A stretch of 64,000 nt of DNA from Treponema sp. UBA6367 (lineage in GTDB: Bacteria > Spirochaetota > Spirochaetia > Treponematales > Treponemataceae), in the NCBI GenBank assembly GCA_002437725.1, contig DJRF01000019.1:108258-172257 (forward strand). The letters are read 5' to 3'. Numbering within the stretch: the first letter of the stretch is position 1; each line of letters starts with the position of its first letter. Shown piece by piece: positions 34,986 through 44,691 of this stretch. A model generated the notes under the pieces. The model was not told the DNA's origin and ran no database searches. It saw only the letters and a list, made by a program, of their open reading frames with translations. The position numbers and the translations under genes were made by a program.

Positions 34986-37832
34986 ATGAATTTTTTAGCT
35001 TTTCTTTACAATATAATCATTGCGCCAATCGAAATGATTATTGAATTTGTCTTTGTTTTTGCAAAGGAAAAAATCAAAGTCGGCGGGATTTTCGGTTCGA
35101 TTATCACCGTTAGCCTTGTTGTGAATTTTTTGGCTCTTCCGCTTTACAATATTGCAGACAATCTTCAAAAAAAAGAACGTGACATTCAATTAAAAATGTC
35201 AAAGTGGATTGCAAATATAAAAAAAACCTTCAGCGGCGACGAACACTTTATGATGATTCAAGCATATTACCGTCAAAATGGTTATCATCCGCTTTATGCG
35301 CTGCGTTCAAGTCTTTCTGTCCTTATAGAAATTCCGTTTTTTATTGCGGCTTACCACTTTTTGTCGAATTCGCCTTCTCTTAAAGGTGCCGGCTTTGCTT
35401 TTTTTAGCGATTTAGGCTCGCCAGACAGGCTTTTGCATTTTTCTGTTTTTGGAAAAGAAATTTTTATAAACGTCTTGCCAATTTTAATGACTCTTATAAA
35501 CATCTTTTCTGGAATTGTTTATTTAAAAAACGCTCCTTTGCGCGAAAAAGTTCAAGTCTACGGACTTGCGGCACTATTTTTAGTCATTTTGTATAATTCT
35601 CCTTGCGGCTTAGTTCTTTACTGGATTTTGAACAATCTGTTTTCTCTTGTAAAAAATATTGTAAACGAAAAAGTCAAAAATCCTAGGAAGTTTGTTTTTA
35701 GGACGATTGCAGTCATCTTCTTGGCAGGGGCAGCTGGCGTTTTAACAAATACAATTTTAGGCTTTAAGAAAAGAATGATTTTCTTTGCCGCTGCAGTTGT
35801 TTTTGCATTTATTGTATTTGGTTTTGAATTTATAAAAAAAGTTCCTGCCTTCATTAAAAAAGTATTAAACTTAAAAGAAAATGCTTCCGCCCGGCGTGAA
35901 AAAACTGAGTTGGATACTCCTGAAAGCCGAAAATCTGATTTTTTGCTTTTGTTGTTTTCTGGTATTGGCCTTTCAATTCTTGCTGGATTTTTGCTTCCTT
36001 CCGAAGTTATTGCTGCAAGTCCAATCGAATTTAGTTTTATAGAAGACCGGACAAATCCTAATAGTTTTGTCTGGGGATGTTTTTCTTTGTATTTAGGGCT
36101 TTTTACGTTCTGGCCGCTTGTAATTTACAATTTATTTGGCAAAAATGTAAAACGTCACCTTCCGTATTTGTGGGCAGGAATTTTTATTCTTGCAGTGCTA
36201 AACAGTTTTGTGTTCCGCCATCACTTTGGAACTATGAGTATTTTTAGCATTCTTGATAGCACAGCTCCTTTGGAAAAACATTCTTTCTATTTAACTTATT
36301 TGCCATTCCTTGTTTTTGCTTTTGTGGTTTTGTCTTTGATTTTGATAAAAAGATTTAACTTTCAAAAGTACTTGTCTTTGTTTTTAGCTGTAATTTGTTG
36401 TTCAGAAACAATTTTTGCGGCGATTAATGCTTGTAAAATAAGCAGAGAATTTAAAAAATATGAACAAATTGTAAAGGCTGATTCTGAAGGCATAAAAAAA
36501 GATTCTCAAAAAGAACTGGAAAAAGTTTATCATCTTTCAAAAGACAAAGAAAACGTTATTGTTCTGTTTTTAGACAGAGAAATTCCTTCTTTAATACCTT
36601 ATGTTTTTAAGGAATTTCCTGAGCTTGAAGACATTTTTAGCGGATTTAAACTTTTTGAAAATACAGTTTCTTTTTCAGATTCTACAATAAAAGCAAGTCC
36701 TGCTTTAATGGGCGGTTATGAATATACTCCAGAAAATATAAATAAACGTTCGAATGAGCTTTTAGTGGATAAGCACAATGAAGCAACTTTAGTTATGCCA
36801 AAATTATTTTTGGATGCAGGCTTTAATGCGACAGTTTCTAATCTTCCGTTGCAAAACTATACTTGGAGCGGCGACACTTCAAATTACGAACGATTGCCAG
36901 AACTTAATGTAGCAAAAAGCGGAAAAAAATATTCAACACATTATCTTGAAGAAAATCCAGAACTAAAACCGGAAAAAGAAGCCTATTGCGTTGAAGGCAA
37001 CTTGCAGAGTTTTGCATTGCTTGAAATTATACCTCCAGTGCTTAGACAAGTCTTTTATTTTAGCGGTTTGTATTTTAGAGAAAGAATTCCATTTTATCTG
37101 AATACAGTGCCTTCTAGGTTTTTAGACGAATGGTCAACTTTGTATTATCTTCCTGAAGTTTGTGATACTGAAAGCGAAAAGCCTTCATTCATTTTTATTG
37201 ATAATGAAACTACCCACGAGCCTTGTATTTTGGAAGAACATACCTATCTTCCTAAAAAAAATCTTGACAAAGAAAAGGCAACTTGTGGCGGAGTTATGGT
37301 TCCTAACGAGTTAGCTCCAATTGAATACTATCACGTAACAGCCACAGCCATGCTGCAGCTTGCAAAGTGGATGACTTATTTAAAAGAACATGGCGTTTAC
37401 GACAATACCCGGATAATTTTTGTTGGTGACCACGGAAAAGACATTCCTCTTCCTGTGTTCAGGGATATTGAATACGGTGTCCGTTTGGGAAGTTTTAATT
37501 GCCTGCTGATGTACAAAGATTTTAATGCCGCGGGAAAGTTTAAAATCGACAGCACCTTTATGACAAATGCGGATACAGTTATTCTTGCAACGCAAAATCT
37601 TGCAGTTTCAAAAGAAAATCCTTTTACGAATAATAATCTGAAAGATTTTGTTCAAAAGGATGACGTTCACATTTACCCTTGCTTGGATACAAACACATTC
37701 CGCGAATTTGATTCTTACTATATGCTGAACAAAACTCAATTTATATTGGAAGACAAAAAATCTAACTACGCGCATTACACCGTGCACACAAACATTTTTG
37801 ACAAGAACAATTGGCAAAAAATTGTAGATTAA
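34986..37832 (+). CDS. YidC/Oxa1-like domain fused to LtaS/EptA-type phosphotransferase, paralogue 1
   Basis: A 948-aa inner-membrane protein. Residues 1-235 resemble the YidC/Oxa1 core (NFLALPLYNIAD, YYRQNGYHPLYALRSSLS, IEIPFFIAAYHFLS, LYNSPCGLVLYWILNNLFSL). Four to six more helices follow (about 245-490). Residues about 515-930 form an alkaline-phosphatase-superfamily domain: FLDRE near 525, candidate nucleophile Thr in DSTIKASPALMGG near 565, IDNETTHEP near 737 and GDHG near 812. The usual last histidine is replaced by Asn (FMTNADT near 860). Proteins with this catalytic fold transfer phosphoglycerol or phosphoethanolamine, so a role decorating a surface glycan or lipid is likely. The Arg of the YidC groove is Asn here. 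The fusion is unfamiliar to me. Confidence 0.75.
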   Translation: MNFLAFLYNIIIAPIEMIIEFVFVFAKEKIKVGGIFGSIITVSLVVNFLALPLYNIADNLQKKERDIQLKMSKWIANIKKTFSGDEHFMMIQAYYRQNGYHPLYALRSSLSVLIEIPFFIAAYHFLSNSPSLKGAGFAFFSDLGSPDRLLHFSVFGKEIFINVLPILMTLINIFSGIVYLKNAPLREKVQVYGLAALFLVILYNSPCGLVLYWILNNLFSLVKNIVNEKVKNPRKFVFRTIAVIFLAGAAGVLTNTILGFKKRMIFFAAAVVFAFIVFGFEFIKKVPAFIKKVLNLKENASARREKTELDTPESRKSDFLLLLFSGIGLSILAGFLLPSEVIAASPIEFSFIEDRTNPNSFVWGCFSLYLGLFTFWPLVIYNLFGKNVKRHLPYLWAGIFILAVLNSFVFRHHFGTMSIFSILDSTAPLEKHSFYLTYLPFLVFAFVVLSLILIKRFNFQKYLSLFLAVICCSETIFAAINACKISREFKKYEQIVKADSEGIKKDSQKELEKVYHLSKDKENVIVLFLDREIPSLIPYVFKEFPELEDIFSGFKLFENTVSFSDSTIKASPALMGGYEYTPENINKRSNELLVDKHNEATLVMPKLFLDAGFNATVSNLPLQNYTWSGDTSNYERLPELNVAKSGKKYSTHYLEENPELKPEKEAYCVEGNLQSFALLEIIPPVLRQVFYFSGLYFRERIPFYLNTVPSRFLDEWSTLYYLPEVCDTESEKPSFIFIDNETTHEPCILEEHTYLPKKNLDKEKATCGGVMVPNELAPIEYYHVTATAMLQLAKWMTYLKEHGVYDNTRIIFVGDHGKDIPLPVFRDIEYGVRLGSFNCLLMYKDFNAAGKFKIDSTFMTNADTVILATQNLAVSKENPFTNNNLKDFVQKDDVHIYPCLDTNTFREFDSYYMLNKTQFILEDKKSNYAHYTVHTNIFDKNNWQKIVD

Positions 37833-37833
37833 T

Positions 37834-38044
37834 AGAACGAATTTTGTTTTTATTATAAATTATGAAAAACGCTATCAGTGAATTTGCAATTTGCTACAGA
37901 TGGTTTTGCTCGCGCTTCGTCTGGGCTGTTTTTGGTTGCTATGCAATGGTTGCGGTGCGACCTCAATTGTTCTTATCGCACAAAATCTTCGCAAATTGCA
38001 AATTCACTTACGCTTTTGTTTATCTTCAAAAAACTCTAATTTTA
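37834..38044 (+). mobile_element. MITE-like element, copy D
   Basis: About 211 bp, oriented like A. It carries CTCGCGCTTCGTCTGGGC, the duplicated GGTTGC unit of copy C, TTCTTATCGCACAAAATCTT and ACTTACGCTTTTGTT. Its right end reaches the stop codon of the convergent paralogue 2, so the element fills the whole gap between the two fusion genes. Confidence 0.75.
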
Positions 38045-40738
38045 TTGCTTTAGGCGAGACCAATTTTCTTCTCTAAATATATCGTCTTTTACAGTGTACC
38101 ATTGTGAAGCGTCTATTTTGAACTTTTTATTGTTGCGGCTTCTCAGGTTTTCTACGGGCGCATAGGAAATTTTCACAAAGTCAGATTTTTTTTCTTGCGG
38201 AACTTTCAATGCGTTCCCAGTGAATGGATTTTTAGCGTCTTTTATAATTCCTTCTGTGGCAAGAGCTGGAGTGTCGGAATTAGTCATAAAGGTGTTGTCG
38301 ATTTTTAAATTTCCGTGCGAATAGAAGTCTTTTACAAGCAGAGTGGCTGTAACGCTTTCTTTCATAAATGGAATGTGGTTAAAGTCGTTTTCAAACTGCT
38401 TTGAATTTGTTCCTTGTCCGTGGTCGGAAACAATGATTATTCTTGTGTTGTCGTAGCAATTGTTTTTTCTTAGATAATCAAAAAAATCGTTCCACTTGCT
38501 TAAAATCGCGTTTGCAGCGTGAAAACTTTTATCATTTTTAAATTCGGAAGAGCCTTTCATTTCTTCTGTTACTTCATTTGAATATAAATACTGTTTTGTG
38601 CCGTCTTTTTTGTAAATGAAAGGGGAATAGTCAGCGGAATTTAAAAACCTTGCTTCGTGGGTTGTTTCATTATCGATAATAATAAGGCTTGGGTTTTGGG
38701 AATTTGTGTCTGAAAGCAAAGGCATCAGGTCGAGCGTGGAATATGAATCGTCAAAGAATTTGTCTTCAATTTTGGAACTGCTTTGCATCCAGTAAGAGCG
38801 GTGAAAAACCATCGGCCTGAAAAACGGCGGAACAATTTTAAACAAGCCAAGATACGCAAAATTCCTTTTTAAAAGATTTGAAAGAATTGGGTACGGCTTT
38901 ATTCCGTTCATTTTGTACCAAACATTGTTGTAAACGCGTTTTGTAATATGGCGACTGATATTCGGCATGCCGTTGTAAATTTGCGCGACAGGTTCTTCTC
39001 CGTAATTTTCGTAAGGCAAGTCGCTTACTGTTACTTGAAAACCTGCGTTGTAAAAAAGAGTTGGCATTGTCAAAAGCGCCTGATTGTGTTTTTGCTGAAT
39101 TGTTCCTTCTCTTTTGTTTATCTCGTAAGGAGTAAAATCATAGCCGCCAAAAAGAGCAGGCGCTCCAATTTGCGTGTAATAGCTGGAAGAAACCGTGTTC
39201 GGGTAAAATGTGAATCCATCGTACTCCTGAGCCAGTTTTGGATTTTCTTTAAAGGCTTGGGCAACTAAAGGAGAAACGCAGGCGTCTTCCATAATCACAA
39301 GAACGTTTTTTTCGTCTTTTGAAAAGTGGAAAATTGGCTCAACTTTGTTTTTTGCTTCATAGTCCATTTTTTTGTAGTTTGAGTTTATAAAAACAACATT
39401 TTTTACAGTGATTGCAAGACAAGAAATCAATAAAACAGAGCAAATGTAATTCAAGATTTTAATCTTTTTTGAAATTAAGAAAAATGTAAACGCAAAAATC
39501 AGCGCCAGAACTAAAAAGTTTAGCAGAGTTTCGCCAAGCGAAGGAAAAACAACTTCGTGCATAAAAGTTAAATCATCGTTTAATGCGCCGTAACTTCCGC
39601 TGAAAATAAAGCAGTTTACAATCGAACAAATGAACACTGCTGGAAGAACAATCGAAAATGCCTTTTTTACATTTTTAGAAAATAATTTGTAAAAGCAAGC
39701 TGGCCAAAAAACGTATAATCCCAAAGCTTGCACAAAAGGAACAAATAAAAATACAAAAGGGGATTTGTAGTTGTCGATGTAGCAAAAGTTTGCAGGCGAA
39801 GATTCAATTGCGAACGAAGGAATTACCGCTCCTACCAAAAACGCCATTGAAAAAGCGCAAAGAAAAAATAAAAAATCCCGGTTTTTAGGTTTGTCTAAAG
39901 GGGCAAACTTGTTCTGCAGAACGTATAAAACTGCTTTTTTGATTTTAAAGTAAAACAGAACGGCAGCAAAAATAATTATCATTCCAACGATGTAGATTTT
40001 CTTTCCTGTAGAAAATGCCCAGATTACGCCAAAGCCTAAAACTATGCAGCAGCAAATGTGAAAAACTTTGGCAGGATTTTTTAGTTTGAAAAAAACGTTT
40101 TTTATCAAGGACAAAATGTTGTTCATCGTCCAGTAAACTACAAGTCCTGCCGGTGAATTGTACAAAAGCAAAAGAAAAATTGCCGCCGAAGCAAAAATTT
40201 GTATTTTTTCGCTTCTTGCGTGTCCTTTTGAATAAATAACGCCAGAAATGCAGTTGATTGCAGTCATTAAAATTGGCAAAATATTGATGTAAAGGTTCCC
40301 GATTTTTGCAAAGTGGTCAGGGGCACCAAAGTCTTTTATGAACAAAAAACTGTAGCCTTTTAGCGATTCAACGTTTGATAAAAATGTATATGCCGCAATA
40401 AAAAAAGGAATTTGAATCAGCAAACTGAACGAAGAGCGCAATGCGAAAATCGGGCGGTAATTGTTTTGGCGGTAGTAGGCGTTTAAAATCATGTATTGCT
40501 CGTCGCCTTTAAAAGTTTTTTTGATTTTATCAACCCAAGGTTTTAATTTTTTTTGTGTTCGGCGTTCTTGTTCCTGCCAGTTTTCCGCAACGATATATAA
40601 TGGCAGACAAAACAGTGTTACTACAAAACTCAACGCAATTACAGAAAGTCCTTTTGATGTTACGCTAGAAAAAAACACATAAAAAAATTCTAAAATATTC
40701 GAAATCGGTGAAATTATAAGATTGTAAAAGAAACTCAT
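38042..40738 (-). CDS. YidC/Oxa1-like domain fused to LtaS/EptA-type phosphotransferase, paralogue 2
   Basis: An 898-aa paralogue on the opposite strand. The YidC-like part (about 1-230) has LPLYIVAENWQEQERR, YYRQNNYRPIFALRSSFS and LYNSPAGLVVYWTMNNILSL. The phosphotransferase part has VIMEDA, the aligned Thr in SYYTQIGAPALFGG, IDNETTHEARFL, VSDHGQG near 770 and FMTNSDTPALAT. It is the most divergent copy: the position of the YidC groove arginine is Thr. The promoter carries a nine-base C tract, so expression may switch. It converges on paralogue 1. Confidence 0.75.
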   Translation of the reverse strand: MSFFYNLIISPISNILEFFYVFFSSVTSKGLSVIALSFVVTLFCLPLYIVAENWQEQERRTQKKLKPWVDKIKKTFKGDEQYMILNAYYRQNNYRPIFALRSSFSLLIQIPFFIAAYTFLSNVESLKGYSFLFIKDFGAPDHFAKIGNLYINILPILMTAINCISGVIYSKGHARSEKIQIFASAAIFLLLLYNSPAGLVVYWTMNNILSLIKNVFFKLKNPAKVFHICCCIVLGFGVIWAFSTGKKIYIVGMIIIFAAVLFYFKIKKAVLYVLQNKFAPLDKPKNRDFLFFLCAFSMAFLVGAVIPSFAIESSPANFCYIDNYKSPFVFLFVPFVQALGLYVFWPACFYKLFSKNVKKAFSIVLPAVFICSIVNCFIFSGSYGALNDDLTFMHEVVFPSLGETLLNFLVLALIFAFTFFLISKKIKILNYICSVLLISCLAITVKNVVFINSNYKKMDYEAKNKVEPIFHFSKDEKNVLVIMEDACVSPLVAQAFKENPKLAQEYDGFTFYPNTVSSSYYTQIGAPALFGGYDFTPYEINKREGTIQQKHNQALLTMPTLFYNAGFQVTVSDLPYENYGEEPVAQIYNGMPNISRHITKRVYNNVWYKMNGIKPYPILSNLLKRNFAYLGLFKIVPPFFRPMVFHRSYWMQSSSKIEDKFFDDSYSTLDLMPLLSDTNSQNPSLIIIDNETTHEARFLNSADYSPFIYKKDGTKQYLYSNEVTEEMKGSSEFKNDKSFHAANAILSKWNDFFDYLRKNNCYDNTRIIIVSDHGQGTNSKQFENDFNHIPFMKESVTATLLVKDFYSHGNLKIDNTFMTNSDTPALATEGIIKDAKNPFTGNALKVPQEKKSDFVKISYAPVENLRSRNNKKFKIDASQWYTVKDDIFREENWSRLKQ

Positions 40739-40744
40739 AATTTC

Positions 40745-40775
40745 AGTATAAATTTTATGGGGGGGGGTAGGTCAA
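40745..40775 (-). promoter_or_regulatory. Promoter of paralogue 2 with a nine-C spacer tract
   Basis: On the minus strand TTGACC (40770-40775), a 19-bp spacer and TATACT (40745-40750), which ends 6 nt before the ATG at 40738. The spacer contains nine C (plus-strand G at 40759-40767). At this length the spacer is long for sigma70; shortening to seven C would give 17 bp. Confidence 0.7.
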
Positions 40776-40828
40776 GTACTCTTTGATTTGATTGCCACTT
40801 GTTTTTAATCTAAGTTTGCCTTATTCTT

Positions 40829-40917
40829 TATATAGTCCTAAATTCGAGTTTTAAAAGAACTAAATTCGCTGAAAGCATTTTTTTATAATTGCAAAAGCTC
40901 GAAATTTGGGCTATATA
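40829..40917. mobile_element. MITE internal-deletion derivative G (89 bp)
   Basis: Both terminal repeats are kept and the core is lost. The left end is TATATAGTCCTAAATTCGAG and the right end, read inward, is TATATAGCCCAAATTTCGAG. Between them remains an AAATTCGCTGAAAGCATTTT arm. It lies just before the CDP-glycerol-transferase-like gene. Confidence 0.75.
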
Positions 40918-40936
40918 AATTATTTTGGAGATTTTG

Positions 40937-42181
40937 ATGTCTGGTTTATTTTTGTACATTGACCCGGGAACGGGCAGCATGCTTTTTTCGCTTTTTATTG
41001 GGCTTGCAACAACCGCCGTTTTTGGAATTCGCGCGCTTTCTATTAAACTTAAAGCAATTGTCGGGCGAGGAAAACAGACAGAACTCGATAAATCGCACTT
41101 GGGAATTGTGATTTATTCTGATTCAAAAAGATATTGGAACGTTTTTGGACCGATTGCTCATGAATTTGAAAATCGAAAGATTCCGTTGACTTATTTTACT
41201 CAAAGCAGCGACGATCCGGCTCTCTCTGAAAAATTTGAATACGTAAAAACTGAATTCATAGGCGAAGGCAACAAAGGTTTTGCCAAAATGAACTTCTTGA
41301 ATGCGGATATCTGTCTTTCTACAACACCTGGACTTGATGTTCTTCAGTGGAAAAGAAGCAAGCTTTGCAAGTATTATGTGCATATTCCGCACATGCTAAG
41401 CGACATGACAGGTTACAGAATGTTTGGCCTTGACTATTACGATGCGGTTTTATGCACAGGCGACTATCAAAAAAATGACATTCAAAAGTTGGAGGAAATC
41501 AGGGGAACTGAAAAGAAGGAATTTGTGACCGTCGGTTATCCGCCAATGGACGAAATGAAAAAGCGGCTTGATTCTGTTCAAAAAAGTTCTTCTGAAAATG
41601 GCATAAAAACTGTTTTGGTTGCTCCAAGCTGGGGAAAAAGCGGAATTCTTTCAAAGTATGGCGAAAAATTCCTTGAAGCGCTAAAAAGCACTGGATATAA
41701 AGTTGTGGTTCGTCCTCATCCTCAAAGCCTTAGTGCCGAAAAAGATATGATTGACCGATTGATGAAAAAGTTCCCTGATAGCGAAAATTTTGAATGGAAC
41801 TTTGACAACGACAACTTTAACTGCATGAATAATGCTTCCATTTTAATTTCCGATTTTTCTGGAATTATTTTTGAATTTACACTTTTGTTCGACAAACCTG
41901 TAATCTACGCCGACACAAATTTTGACAAAGCTCCTTATGATGCAAGCTGGATTGACGGCGAAATGTGGCAGTTTAAAACATTGCCTTTGCTTGGAGAAAA
42001 ACTTTCTGAAGAAAAAATTTCTAATATAAAAGATGTAATCGACGAAACAATTGCAAATGACAAGTACGCCGAAGGTCGAAAAATTGCCCGGGAACAAGCT
42101 TGGCAAAATCCAGGCGACTCTGTAAATAAAATTGTTGACTATTTGGTAGAAAAGCAAAAAAGTTTGGCGGAGGAAAAATAA
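40937..42181 (+). CDS. CDP-glycerol glycerophosphotransferase-like protein
   Basis: A 414-aa protein with an N-terminal membrane helix carrying YIDPGTGSMLFSLFIG, then a GT-B-like domain of the TagB/TagF group: VLVAPSWGKSGIL near 220, VVRPHPQS near 258, and ILISDFSGIIFEFTLLFDKP near 310. These enzymes move polyol or aminoalcohol phosphates from CDP donors onto glycans, as in teichoic acids. I use the ATG at 40937, 6 nt after GGAG; a TTG at 40925 is less likely. The next gene begins directly after its stop. Confidence 0.82.
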   Translation: MSGLFLYIDPGTGSMLFSLFIGLATTAVFGIRALSIKLKAIVGRGKQTELDKSHLGIVIYSDSKRYWNVFGPIAHEFENRKIPLTYFTQSSDDPALSEKFEYVKTEFIGEGNKGFAKMNFLNADICLSTTPGLDVLQWKRSKLCKYYVHIPHMLSDMTGYRMFGLDYYDAVLCTGDYQKNDIQKLEEIRGTEKKEFVTVGYPPMDEMKKRLDSVQKSSSENGIKTVLVAPSWGKSGILSKYGEKFLEALKSTGYKVVVRPHPQSLSAEKDMIDRLMKKFPDSENFEWNFDNDNFNCMNNASILISDFSGIIFEFTLLFDKPVIYADTNFDKAPYDASWIDGEMWQFKTLPLLGEKLSEEKISNIKDVIDETIANDKYAEGRKIAREQAWQNPGDSVNKIVDYLVEKQKSLAEEK

Positions 42182-44011
42182 ATGCAAGCATTAATGTTAG
42201 CTGCTGGTATGGGAAAACGGCTTGGTCGTTTTACAAAAAATTCTACAAAATGTATGGTTCCTGTAAATGGAAAAACTCTTATAGAATATGCAATAGAATC
42301 TCTAATCCAGTGTGGAATAAAGAAGTTTGTAATGGTTGTTGGTTACAAGTCTGAAGTTCTTATAAACTTTATAAAGGAAAAGTTTCCAGAAGAACGGCTT
42401 TGCGGAATGGAAATTGAATTTATAGAAAATCCAATCTATGACAAAACGAACAATATTTATTCGCTTTACCTTGCAAAAAATCGTCTTTCAGAAGACGACA
42501 CTCTTCTTCTTGAAAGCGATTTAATTTTTAAGAAGGAAATTTTATCTTCGTTGATTTCTAGCTCTGATAAAAATGTTGCCGTTGTTTCAAAGTTTGAGCC
42601 ATGGATGGACGGAACTTGCACTCTGCTTAATTGTGAAAATCAGATAACTCAAATTGTTGATAAATCCGCGTTTAAGTGGAATCACACAGAAGATTACTAT
42701 AAGACTGTAAATATTTATAAATTTTCTAAAGATTTTTCAAAAAACTATTATATTCCTTTTCTTGAAGCGTATCAAAAAGCTTTTGGAGAAAACGAATACT
42801 ACGAACAGGTTCTAAAGGTAATTTCATTTCTTTCTTCAACGGCAATAAAAGGCATGAAAGTTAGCGGTGATGATTGGTATGAGATTGATGATGCCGCAGA
42901 TTTGGCTATTGCCGAAGACCGGTTTGCAAATAATGAAGAGAAAATAAAGCGGATGCAGCATCGTTACGGTGGCTATTGGCGTTTTCCTAATATGAAAGAC
43001 TTTTGCTATTTGGTAAATCCATATTTTCCTCCGCAGAATATGATTGATGAGCTTTCTTCAAATTTTAAAACTTTGCTAACTCAATATCCAAGCGGAGCTG
43101 CTCAGCAGAGCCTTCTTTTAGGGAAAATTTTTAATATTCTTCCAGAAAACATTGTTGCAGGAAACGGCGCTGCCGAATTAATTGCCTCGCTAGGAGAAAA
43201 AATTCAAGGAACTGTTGCAATTCCTTATCCAACTTTTAATGAATATCCAGAACGTTTTATTAATGCAAAGACTGTTCCGGTTCCAGTAGATAAGGAAGCA
43301 TTTTCTTATACGGCTGAAGATATTCTTAAAACAGTAAGGACTTCTGGAGCAAAAACAGTTCTTCTTATAAATCCTGATAATCCAAGTGGAAATTTTTTGA
43401 ATAAAAAAGATGTTCTTTTGCTTTGCTCTGAATTGAAAAAACTAGATGCAAAACTTATTTTTGACGAAAGTTTTATTGATTTCGCACAAAAAGACGAACG
43501 ATACACTTTGCTTGATGATAAAATTTTAATGGAAAATCCAAACCTTATTGTTGTAAAATCTATAAGCAAAAGCTATGGAGTTCCAGGTTTGCGTCTCGGT
43601 TTGCTTGCAAGTTCAGACTCTAGCTATGTAAAGCAGATTCAAAAGAAGAATGCAATTTGGAATATTAATTCGTTTGCAGAATACTACTTGCAAATCTATG
43701 ATAAGTATAAAAAATTGTATGCAGCTGCTTGCGATAAAATTGCAGAAGAAAGAGAACGTTTCGCTTTCGAATTAGCAAAAATCCCAGATTTTTATGTATT
43801 TCCAAGCCAGGCGAACTTTTTAATGTGCAGGCTTGATGGAAAAATTACTGCGTCTGAACTTACTCAGATTCTTATACAGCGTTACAATCTTTTTATAAAA
43901 GATTTAACCGGAAAGAAATGTTTTGAAAATGGAAAGTACATAAGGCTTGCAGTTCGCGACAAAAATGACAACGACGCTTTGCTTTGCGCATTAAAAGAAA
44001 TTTTATGTTAA
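42182..44011 (+). CDS. Nucleotidyltransferase - aminotransferase fusion (CDP-aminoalcohol type)
   Basis: A 609-aa bifunctional enzyme. Residues 1-245 are a LicC-like sugar-phosphate/choline-phosphate nucleotidyltransferase (LMLAAGMGKRLGRFTKN, KCMVPVNGKTLIEYA, NPIYDKTNNIYSLYLAKN). Residues about 255-609 are a HisC-like class I/II PLP aminotransferase (PSGAAQQSLLLG, NGAAELIASLG, INPDNPSGNF, FDESFIDF, PLP lysine in SISKSYGVPGLRLG). One chain would aminate a keto phosphate or phosphonate and activate it with CTP, giving for example CDP-serinol, CDP-ethanolamine or CMP-aminoethylphosphonate. Cytidylyltransferase-aminotransferase fusions such as PntC are reported in Treponema. GGAGG overlaps the end of the previous gene. 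Confidence 0.82.
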   Translation: MQALMLAAGMGKRLGRFTKNSTKCMVPVNGKTLIEYAIESLIQCGIKKFVMVVGYKSEVLINFIKEKFPEERLCGMEIEFIENPIYDKTNNIYSLYLAKNRLSEDDTLLLESDLIFKKEILSSLISSSDKNVAVVSKFEPWMDGTCTLLNCENQITQIVDKSAFKWNHTEDYYKTVNIYKFSKDFSKNYYIPFLEAYQKAFGENEYYEQVLKVISFLSSTAIKGMKVSGDDWYEIDDAADLAIAEDRFANNEEKIKRMQHRYGGYWRFPNMKDFCYLVNPYFPPQNMIDELSSNFKTLLTQYPSGAAQQSLLLGKIFNILPENIVAGNGAAELIASLGEKIQGTVAIPYPTFNEYPERFINAKTVPVPVDKEAFSYTAEDILKTVRTSGAKTVLLINPDNPSGNFLNKKDVLLLCSELKKLDAKLIFDESFIDFAQKDERYTLLDDKILMENPNLIVVKSISKSYGVPGLRLGLLASSDSSYVKQIQKKNAIWNINSFAEYYLQIYDKYKKLYAAACDKIAEERERFAFELAKIPDFYVFPSQANFLMCRLDGKITASELTQILIQRYNLFIKDLTGKKCFENGKYIRLAVRDKNDNDALLCALKEILC

Positions 44012-44035
44012 GTTGCAAACAGAAGAGTTTCATCT

Positions 44036-44677
44036 ATGCTTCAAAATAAATTTTTAAACAAGCGTATTTTCATTTCTCTAGTATTAAACGTCCTAATCGC
44101 AGTATTTGAAGTTATTGCCGTTATTTTGACTTTTACAGAATACGGCAGCTTCATATTTTTCAAATACTACACGCAGGACAGCAACATTCTTTTGGGAATT
44201 TCGTGTGCAGCCATGGCGATTTTTAAAGTCCGTTCTTTGCGCTTTGGAAAAAAAGTTCCTTATTCTGCAAAACTTTTTTTATACATTGCAACTTGCTGCA
44301 CAACTTTGACGATTACGGTTGTTCTTGCCCTTCTTATTCCGAACGCCGGCGGATATACAATGCGGAATTTTAGCAGCTATATGCTGGAAGGTTCAGGGCT
44401 TTTTATGCACTTTGTTTGTCCGGTTTTAGCTTTGGTTTCATTTATCATATTTGAAGATGTTCAATTGACTTTTTCGCGTGCAGTTTGCGCTTTGATTCCT
44501 ACATTGATTTATGCAGCTGTGCTTTTTATCCTGAATATCGCAAACGTGCTGGTTGGACCGTATTTTTTTCTTCACGTTTATGAACAAAGCGTTTTAGCCT
44601 CTGTGGGTTGGACTTTTGTTGTTCTTGGCATAAACTATCTTATGAGCGTAGGAATTTGGGCTTTGTCTAAAAAATAA
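44036..44677 (+). CDS. Six-helix membrane protein, Pr6Pr-like
   Basis: A 213-aa protein with six hydrophobic helices. FFKYYTQDSNILLGI and MLEGSGLFMHFVCPVLALVSFI resemble the Pr6Pr / FAR-17a membrane family, of unknown function. It lies 24 nt after the fusion gene and just upstream of the switchable promoter of paralogue 3. A weak AGAAGAG precedes the start. Confidence 0.65.
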   Translation: MLQNKFLNKRIFISLVLNVLIAVFEVIAVILTFTEYGSFIFFKYYTQDSNILLGISCAAMAIFKVRSLRFGKKVPYSAKLFLYIATCCTTLTITVVLALLIPNAGGYTMRNFSSYMLEGSGLFMHFVCPVLALVSFIIFEDVQLTFSRAVCALIPTLIYAAVLFILNIANVLVGPYFFLHVYEQSVLASVGWTFVVLGINYLMSVGIWALSKK

Positions 44678-44691
44678 AAAAAATCGACTAC

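Noticed and set aside
37862..38076. Two overlapping short frames within MITE copy D
   Set aside because: They arise from the repeat sequence itself and are not open in copies A, B and E.
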